The notes below the pieces were generated by a model. The model had not been told where the DNA came from. It worked only from the letters and a program-made list of their open reading frames with translations, and ran no database searches. A stretch of 64,000 bases of DNA, from assembly GCF_030253575.1 (NCBI RefSeq), contig NC_080559.1:6160501-6224500 (forward strand). The letters run 5' to 3'. This document shows positions 57,900 to 64,000 of the stretch, in pieces. The position numbers and the translations under genes are program-made. Source of the DNA: Rhododendron vialii. Lineage: Eukaryota > Streptophyta > Magnoliopsida > Ericales > Ericaceae. Within the stretch, counting starts at the first letter, position 1. Every line of letters begins with the position of its first letter.

Positions 57900-60370
57900 A
57901 AACTATTAAAAATACATATAAAATCATAATGAACAATTAAATAAAGACGAATAAAATATTAATTTGAAAAGAAAGTACAAAAAGCAAAATATGACAAAAA
58001 CAAAACCAAAGTCAAAGAAAAGCTTCGTGAAATAGTCAGTCACACTCGTGAATATGGATGAAACGACCAAAATTTACAACCAACTGAAACTCGTTTCCGC
58101 CGGACCAAGGATCATCCCTGGAATTTTTAAATTTTTTAAGTACTACTTTATTTTACTTTACGTGTTCAGATCTAGACAAAGAAAAAATGGAATCCCTCTT
58201 TCTCTTTTGAACACTAACAAGATTAGAGACTTTATTAAAGATGAGCTACAGGTACCTAAAGTCAGACTTGCTCAAATCTAAAAGGTGTTTACTTTTAGCT
58301 TTTTAAGAGTTTTGTCCCTTTACTAAAAAAATTGCATTTATTACAAAATTAGTTATCAGAAAATCGGGAAATCAGTGTTATTTCCGTGGCTTCGCCGATT
58401 TTCAGTAAAATTTAATTCATTTAAAAGATGGTTTTTAGATATCTCATGACGAAAATAATTTATATTTTTCGAGAGATTACTTTTTTTGCCTACTTGTTTT
58501 CGAAATACAGTATATATAAAGTTAACTTTTTCTGCTTTAATCAAATAACTTTTACCAAAAGCAAAAGACAGCAAAGAAAATTTGGATCCCCTTTACATTA
58601 CTATCCCATCTTATCTTTAGTGTCTAGCTTTCCATTTTCCAAAAGTGTACCAAATTTATTATATTAAATAAATCAGTTCTAAGTGCTTTAACTTCAGACT
58701 TAAGATTTGTGTGTTTCTTGAAAATTTTGAGTTATGAAACGAGAAATAATTTTTGTTCTCACCTTTTATTATTTTACTCATTTCATTGTCTTCATCCGCT
58801 CGCGTAAAATAATAAATTAATTAGTTATATGTGAAAGGTTGATTAAGAACTAATAATAGTTTAACACTTGCACATGAATAAGAATAGAAAAAGAATAGAA
58901 AAAGGTAAAAAGTCAACGTTGATTTTTGACAAAACGGTGAACTTTCAAGTGCTCTTTGAACAAATCAAAAAGAGATAAACTTCCCTGTTGATTATTGAAA
59001 GTTATCTATGTTCTTGTATTCAAACGAGGAAAAAAAAAAATTGTTAGTCGCTCGTCAAAGGTCTACCAGATTTTGCCCCGAGAGAGGGAGAGACCGCTTC
59101 CTAAAACGGAGATCGTATTAGCTGCCACTCTGATATGCTGGAATCTTCCACGTGCGATTTGAAAAACAAATCACTGAAGAACCAACAATAACCGCAAAAT
59201 CTTGTTTGCCGAGCACAATGGCGGCAAAGTTGAGGATTTCATAATGTGCCGAAGAGACTAGAGTTGTCCAAGACATAAATTTGAACCGAGACGACAGAGG
59301 TTTCGCCGCAGCTGTCTCGGCCAAGGGAACTGTGCTCCGGTCTCGCTTCAATGATCGAAAATGTTCACTTCGTAGAGCTCATTGTGAAAAATAAATATGT
59401 AAAAAATTAGCTTGATCATATACCATTAAGTGCCTAATCACTAGAAGGTGACTCGTCTGTGGGCTGTGTGGTGGTGCAAGGTTGCTCTTGCCCTATCCCT
59501 ATATTATAGGTTTTGAAGTGGTAGGTTTCCGTCATCGTTCATATTATAAGAGCTTGAACCTGGTTCCGCAATAAATAAAAGGAGGTTGAACCTCCCCTTG
59601 CAAGTTGTCTTTAAGTTTTCAAACTCAAAATTAATTGAAAATGAGTCGTAAAAGCAGCTTAGAATCATATACGAGTTTGGAAGGTCATAACTACCAAATG
59701 TAGCAAACGAAGCATTCATAAAATAGGATCGCAAGTAAACAAGGTGCGCTTAAGGCATAAATAACATGGAAAATCAATAAAAATATATAGTCGGATAAAA
59801 AAACATACCAAAGACCAGCTCATATACCATGTGGTTTTTATTATAACTCAAGGCATCCTGACCAGCACCACCTCGATCGATTAATCCCTAGGAGACAAAT
59901 TTCATCATCCACTAGTAAGGTCTTCATTTATAGGTGGAACAAAACCCCGTACAAACTGACCTAAGATATTTCAAACCTGATAACTTGGAGGGAGTCCTAA
60001 GTTCTAGGCCTTGAAAACTATGTTAGTTTTTTTTTTTTTTGAGATTTAGCTTTTATACCATGTTAAAACATCAAAACAAAAATCAAATAATAAAATAGTG
60101 AAGAGCCCGTCCAGACATATATTTTAATTTCAGAGGCAATACTTACTCAATGTGGGAACATAGAGTCCAAATTAAACAAAGCAACCGTAGTCTTTTCTTT
60201 TAGGCTAAATTAACTTTAGGGAGATGTCAATAACATATAAGGCACATCCTACCGATACAAAACACTCCAATCCAATATTCTCTCTCCCTAACTTAATCTT
60301 CAAATAAATTACAAATTACAAAAAGTGGAAAATAAAAATAAAAAACCTTGTAGGTGACTAATGTACAAAA
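57900..60370. other. Intergenic between Dof and PSY-like genes
   Basis: The sequence is AT-rich. A minus-strand open frame at 59,351-59,118 (reading SRFKFMSWTTLVSSAHYEIL in part) has somewhat protein-like composition but no recognised family. Another open frame at 58,048-58,281 (+) is AT-driven. Neither is called a gene. Confidence 0.45.
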
Positions 60371-60372
60371 TA

Positions 60373-60460
60373 CATATCGGTCATCAGTCAGCTTCTAGTG
60401 AGGGATGCCGCACGTTCTTGCATGTGAGATCCCTCACTAGAAGTTTTCCATATCGGTCAT
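60373..60460. repeat. Stem-loop between 12-bp direct repeats, 3' UTR of the PSY-like gene
   Basis: CATATCGGTCAT occurs at 60,373-60,384 and 60,449-60,460. Between the copies, CTTCTAGTGAGGGAT and ATCCCTCACTAGAAG form a perfect 15-bp stem with a loop of about 20 bases. The right repeat ends three bases from the stop codon, so the hairpin is in the 3' UTR. Confidence 0.8.
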
Positions 60461-60463
60461 AAT

Positions 60464-62752
60464 CTAAGCTGGTACTCCAGGGGTTTTTGGATCATGGTTT
60501 CTGTTAGCCCCTGTTCCTGGATAGTCGTTGTGGTTTTCTACATCCATTCTTCCCTCCGCGAAAACTTCTGACAACTCTCCATCAATCGTCATATCCATTT
60601 CACCCTGTTGGTTTGAAACAACTCTCAATTACAAATGGCACATATATATTTGAAACTTAAATCGAAGAATTCGAATAATAAAAAAAAAATTATAAGTGGA
60701 TCGCCAGGGGCGGCCTAGGCCGACCAACGATATGGGGCCTTATTTGTTTCTAACAGAAAAATTAGATAATATAAATAAGAATAGCTTAAAAGGTAAAATA
60801 CAGCTTTTATAAGTAAATTGTGGGTATGTATGAAACTTATCTTAAGAAAATTTAAAGCAACAAATATGAGAAAATAAATTTTGAACGTTGGAGATATAAT
60901 TTATTTGAACGTTTTCTTTATGTCATTAATCTTTACAAGGTTATTGCGAATTAGCGATTTTCTCCGAGGTTAGATGCCTCCAATGCCGCCCATAGATCGT
61001 GGGTTCAAATTCTGTTTTGGTCAACTTTTTCAATTCATTGGCAAAAATGATGTCATGCAGCTAATAAGTTTTGAACCTGAATCATATGCTAAGTTATGCG
61101 TCAAGCGTCTAGGCTATTATATAAACATGGTCGTGAAATGGGGCTCTATTTATCGAGCCAAAATTAGGGATCCTAGGCAATGATCTGGTTATGCTTAGGT
61201 CCGGGCCTGTGGATCGCTCATCCTTCAACATGCATGCACTGAGAACCCTAAGAAACCCTGGGCTCCTTGCACTACTTCGGAGCTTACGGCTTCATGTTTT
61301 CTTTTACCTCCAGATGGGTTCTTTTCGGTCTTACCTAACGGTAAGTCGGGCGGCAGTCACATCATATTCCTTGTGTTCTTCATCGTACAAGTATAGAATA
61401 CCATATAAATCTTGCTTTTGAAGTGTTGCAAAAGAAAAATACTAGTAGTAGTCCAGCACTTAAAAGTAGTTTCCAACAAACAACAAAACGCCCAGAAGAA
61501 AAAGGAAAAAGGGACGTACTCAAGAATAAATGTTTTGGGAATCTATGATTGCAGGTTACTATTAGAGAAATTTGAGGTTGTGACATTCAAACACATTCAC
61601 CGTAAAGCAAACAAATGTGCAGATGCCTTGACGAAAAACGCACCTATTTCCGCTGGAGAATTTTATATTTATCTCTCTATTCCTTTGTGTATTGTTCATT
61701 TTTATTTGAAGACGCTCTTGGGTTTTTTTTTTTGAGCAAAAAAGATTTATTAATCTTTATAAAAGATTAAACGGATCAAGAGCACACCAGCAAGAAGCCA
61801 CCCAAGACCGAAAGGAAGGCAAGACGCCAATCAAAACACTAAAAATCCAAAGAGACCAACAACCAAAACGCTTAACAAAAATACCCTAGACATGTATCCG
61901 TTTAATTTTATCTCATGCACTTTCACATTAGAAAAAAAAAAAAAAAAAGTTTAGGAATCTGACAGCTACATGACTACCAAATCAATGTTTTTCATATGAT
62001 TTCCGCTCTCAAGTCTCAACGCAAGGCCACCAAAAAAATATATAATTTCACACTTCGGTCACCAAATATGACAAACTTAGTATATGTATTAATTTGAGAC
62101 TATATGTATTTTGACCAATTAGTCAAAGCAATTGCCTCCCCGACGTGAACAAAAAATAATAATGTTTAAAAAAAAAAAAAAAAACTTGAATTGGTGTGTT
62201 TGGTAAAGTTTTGGCAACCGTAATCAAAGGACTAGGATCACAGAGTGTACTGAACCGACCTTTTGGGCGCCCTTCTGGGCCCACTTTTAGATAATTGGGA
62301 TCGTTAATACTCTCTCCGTACCAATTTAATAGTTCATCATTCTATTCTAATCGGATAAAAAGTTATATTATTGATAAATCGGTAATGAATTTTACATCAA
62401 ATATGGATAACGATTAGTTTTCATAATAAGATGTTTTCAAAATTATATAAAACATTATAAATTACGATATATAATCAATTGAAAAGTTGCAAAAACTCCC
62501 AAAAAGGACGGTTCAATCAGAACGGATGGAGTATTTTTCAGTGCCGTGAAAAATCAAACCAACAATACTCTCCCCTTTCTCTCAAAATATAAATGTGATC
62601 TTAAAACAAACAGATCAATTCATGGTCTGACATGCGTACTTTACTGGCGAATTTTAAAAAGCGAACAATTTCGATTATCGAATTGAGCCCCAAAAAGCCT
62701 ACAAAAGACTCAGCAGGACGGTACCGAACCGAATCGAATCCTAACCGAAACA

Positions 62753-62790
<38 letters not shown>

Positions 62791-63032
62791 ACCTGAGCTA
62801 ATAAATCCTGGACTGATGGGTCATCCCTGAACGACTTGAGGCTTCCTGAAAATCAATTATCCAAACGTCCAGTTAATTATTCATAATTCAACAACAACAC
62901 AAAATCAAAGAAATGATCAATTTGAATCTTATATAAGCAAGACTCACTTGATGTTGGAACAGCAGCAGAGGAGAGAATAAAGGAGAAACCCAGAAACAGG
63001 ACCAGCAGTTTAAGAACAGCCCTTTGTTCCAT
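60464..63032 (-). CDS. PSY-like tyrosine-sulfated peptide precursor
   Basis: Three exons, 63,032-62,948, 62,845-62,793 and 60,604-60,464, join through GT/AG sites in phases 1 and 0 to give 92 residues. The start codon opens a strong signal peptide (MEQRAVLKLLVLFLGFSFIL then SSAA), so the product is secreted. The middle part (RSLKSFRDDPSVQDLLAQ) is variable. The C-terminus carries DYPGTGANRNHDPKTPGV, matching the PSY family pattern DYxxxxANxxHDPxxP: an acidic-flanked tyrosine for sulfation and prolines for hydroxylation. PSY peptides are processed in the secretory path and signal through leucine-rich-repeat receptor kinases to promote cell expansion and balance stress. Intron 2 is about 2.2 kb and holds a LINE fragment, a Stowaway MITE and a GA microsatellite. 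The join to exon 3 rests on phase and motif, not transcript data. Confidence 0.85.
61530..61730 (+). pseudogene. LINE/RNase H (RVT_3-like) fragment
   Basis: The plus strand reads GIYDCRLLLEKFEVVTFKHI and HRKANKCADALTKNAP, which resembles the plant RNase H-like domain (DC...L...V.R.AN..AD.LAK) found near the end of LINE ORF2 and in related host proteins. It is a short piece with no upstream RT, lying in intron 2 of the PSY-like gene on the opposite strand. Confidence 0.6.
61723..61880 (-). mobile_element. 5'-truncated retroposon (LINE-like 3' end)
   Basis: On the minus strand, GGCTTCTTGCTGGTGTGCTC, ATAAAGATTAATAAATC and a poly-A tail (the T run at 61,722-61,733) form a typical LINE 3' terminus. 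The 5' limit is not defined. Confidence 0.5.
62310..62531. mobile_element. Stowaway MITE (222 bp)
   Basis: CTCTCTCCGTACCAATTTAA and the inverted TCAGAACGGATGGAG end in TA on both sides (62,308-62,309 and 62,532-62,533). It lies in intron 2 of the PSY-like gene. Confidence 0.78.
62755..62788. repeat. GA microsatellite next to the exon-2 donor
   Basis: About 17 GA units at 62,755-62,787, starting four bases inside intron 2 of the PSY-like gene (on the minus strand the intron opens GTCCCCTCTCTC). Length change here would alter the sequence beside the 5' splice site. Confidence 0.9.
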
Positions 63033-63157
63033 ATCTTGATTCGATAAAAGAAAAGGAAATACGGATTGCTATGATACAGATGTAAGCAGATCCGAGAGCG
63101 ATTGAGCGAGAAGAGGAAGGTGGGTTGGTGGTGGGAGGAGCAATAATGTGGGGAGGG

Positions 63158-63165
63158 TTTTTATA
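63158..63165 (-). promoter_or_regulatory. TATA box of the PSY-like gene
   Basis: TATAAAAACC on the minus strand, about 125 bp before the start codon, followed by a short leader. It supports 63,032 as the translation start. Confidence 0.65.
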
Positions 63166-63179
63166 GAGGAGATAAAAGA

Positions 63180-64000
63180 AATTGAAATATGCAGGGGAGT
63201 TTAATAATAATTTATTTTAAGGTCCTGTCAAAAAACACAAGTCAACTTCCAGTGCTCATGCGTACGTGGTGGGTTCCGACTTGCCTAACTTCCCTGTTCC
63301 CTCTAGTGCTTCTTTGCTGGCCTGGGGGGCTGGAAATGGGAGATCCTGCCAAGCGGGGGTTTTTGGCAATGATGTCGAGCATTTTATCCGATCGTTCCTC
63401 TTAATAATTGACGGCTCCTATTTGTATGCACTCAGATTAAATTCAAGCCGTTTGTGTCGAGATGAACGACCGAATCGATATTTGATACCGCTTGGCAGAG
63501 ATGCTGCTCGATAACATCTCCGTGTCCAGGGGCTGGCCATGGGGACGGGCTTCTCTCCATACCTTTCCCTACTGATATTTTGCAAACCTATTATTTGCTT
63601 GTTCAACGAGGCGAACAGTTCCGATCCTAATTTTGGGCCCTGAGATACCAACAAAAATTGAGAGTATGGAGAGATGGGGCATGGGGAGGAGCTGATCCCA
63701 TGGCCACCGGTCACGGCAGGCCTACGATGGGATTCATTCCGAGCCCCAAAATTTAATCCGAACATTTCTCGTTAGAGAACACAAAATTTACAGTGTCGTA
63801 TCGAAAAATTAAGTCGATCGAATATTGAGAATTACAAGATCGAGTTAAAGTTATTTTCAGATACCATCCTACTGGTCATTCAATTTGTTGAAAACAATAT
63901 GATGCTATGTTCGTCGAGTTATTAATGTTCAATCTACTTGATTTGTTGCATTGATATATTAATCGTTGAGCTCTAAAAAACGAACGGATGGGATTCAGGT
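63180..64000. other. Upstream of the PSY-like gene, no gene seen
   Basis: The sequence has mixed composition. Inverted blocks GGGGACGGGCTTCTCTCCAT (63,540) and ATGGAGAGATGGGGCATGGG (63,665) suggest a decayed foldback element. No coding exon is supported up to the window edge. Confidence 0.4.

Noticed and set aside
58048..58281. 77-aa plus-strand open frame
   Set aside because: It is AT-driven with no motif and lies in an intergenic region without a promoter.
59118..59351. 77-aa minus-strand open frame
   Set aside because: Composition is somewhat protein-like, but there is no recognised family, no splice partner and no promoter.

Overview
This window is nuclear DNA from a flowering plant, most likely a eudicot. 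The signs are intron-bearing genes with GT/AG junctions, plant-only protein families (Dof, R2R3-MYB, class III peroxidase, PSY-type peptide), AT-rich intergenic DNA, and dense MITE, SINE and LTR-retrotransposon content. The species cannot be told from the sequence.

Layout. From 1 to about 14.0 kb I see no gene, only small DNA transposons (Tourist-, Stowaway- and Mutator-type MITEs) and SINEs in AT-rich DNA. From 14,369 to 26,478 lies a complete but decayed Ty3/gypsy retrotransposon of the Tat type. It has two LTRs, an exact CCTTG target duplication, gag, protease, RT, two RNase H domains and integrase, and a separate antisense gene with its own TATA box. It has split a promoter- or leader-like sequence. 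From 26.5 to 32.4 kb there are more MITEs and GA microsatellites. An R2R3-MYB gene lies at 32,438-34,642 (+). Three tandem class III peroxidase genes lie on the minus strand at 36,711-38,106, 41,399-42,803 and 47,264-48,930. A Dof gene of the CDF type spans 54,319-57,627 (-) with an intron of about 2.2 kb. A three-exon gene for a PSY-like sulfated-peptide precursor lies at 60,464-63,032 (-); its exons are too short to appear as long ORFs.

How the parts relate. The three peroxidases share intron position, signal peptide, promoter layout and 3' flank, so they arose by tandem duplication. Later transposon insertions differ between copies, and the paralogous flanks serve as empty sites. The Dof, MYB and PSY-like genes are unrelated single genes. 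Seven small elements carry exact 9-bp target duplications, so Mutator-type MITEs have been unusually active here.

Limits. All protein calls come from motif recognition by eye. Splice sites were read from the sequence and checked for reading phase, but not against transcripts.
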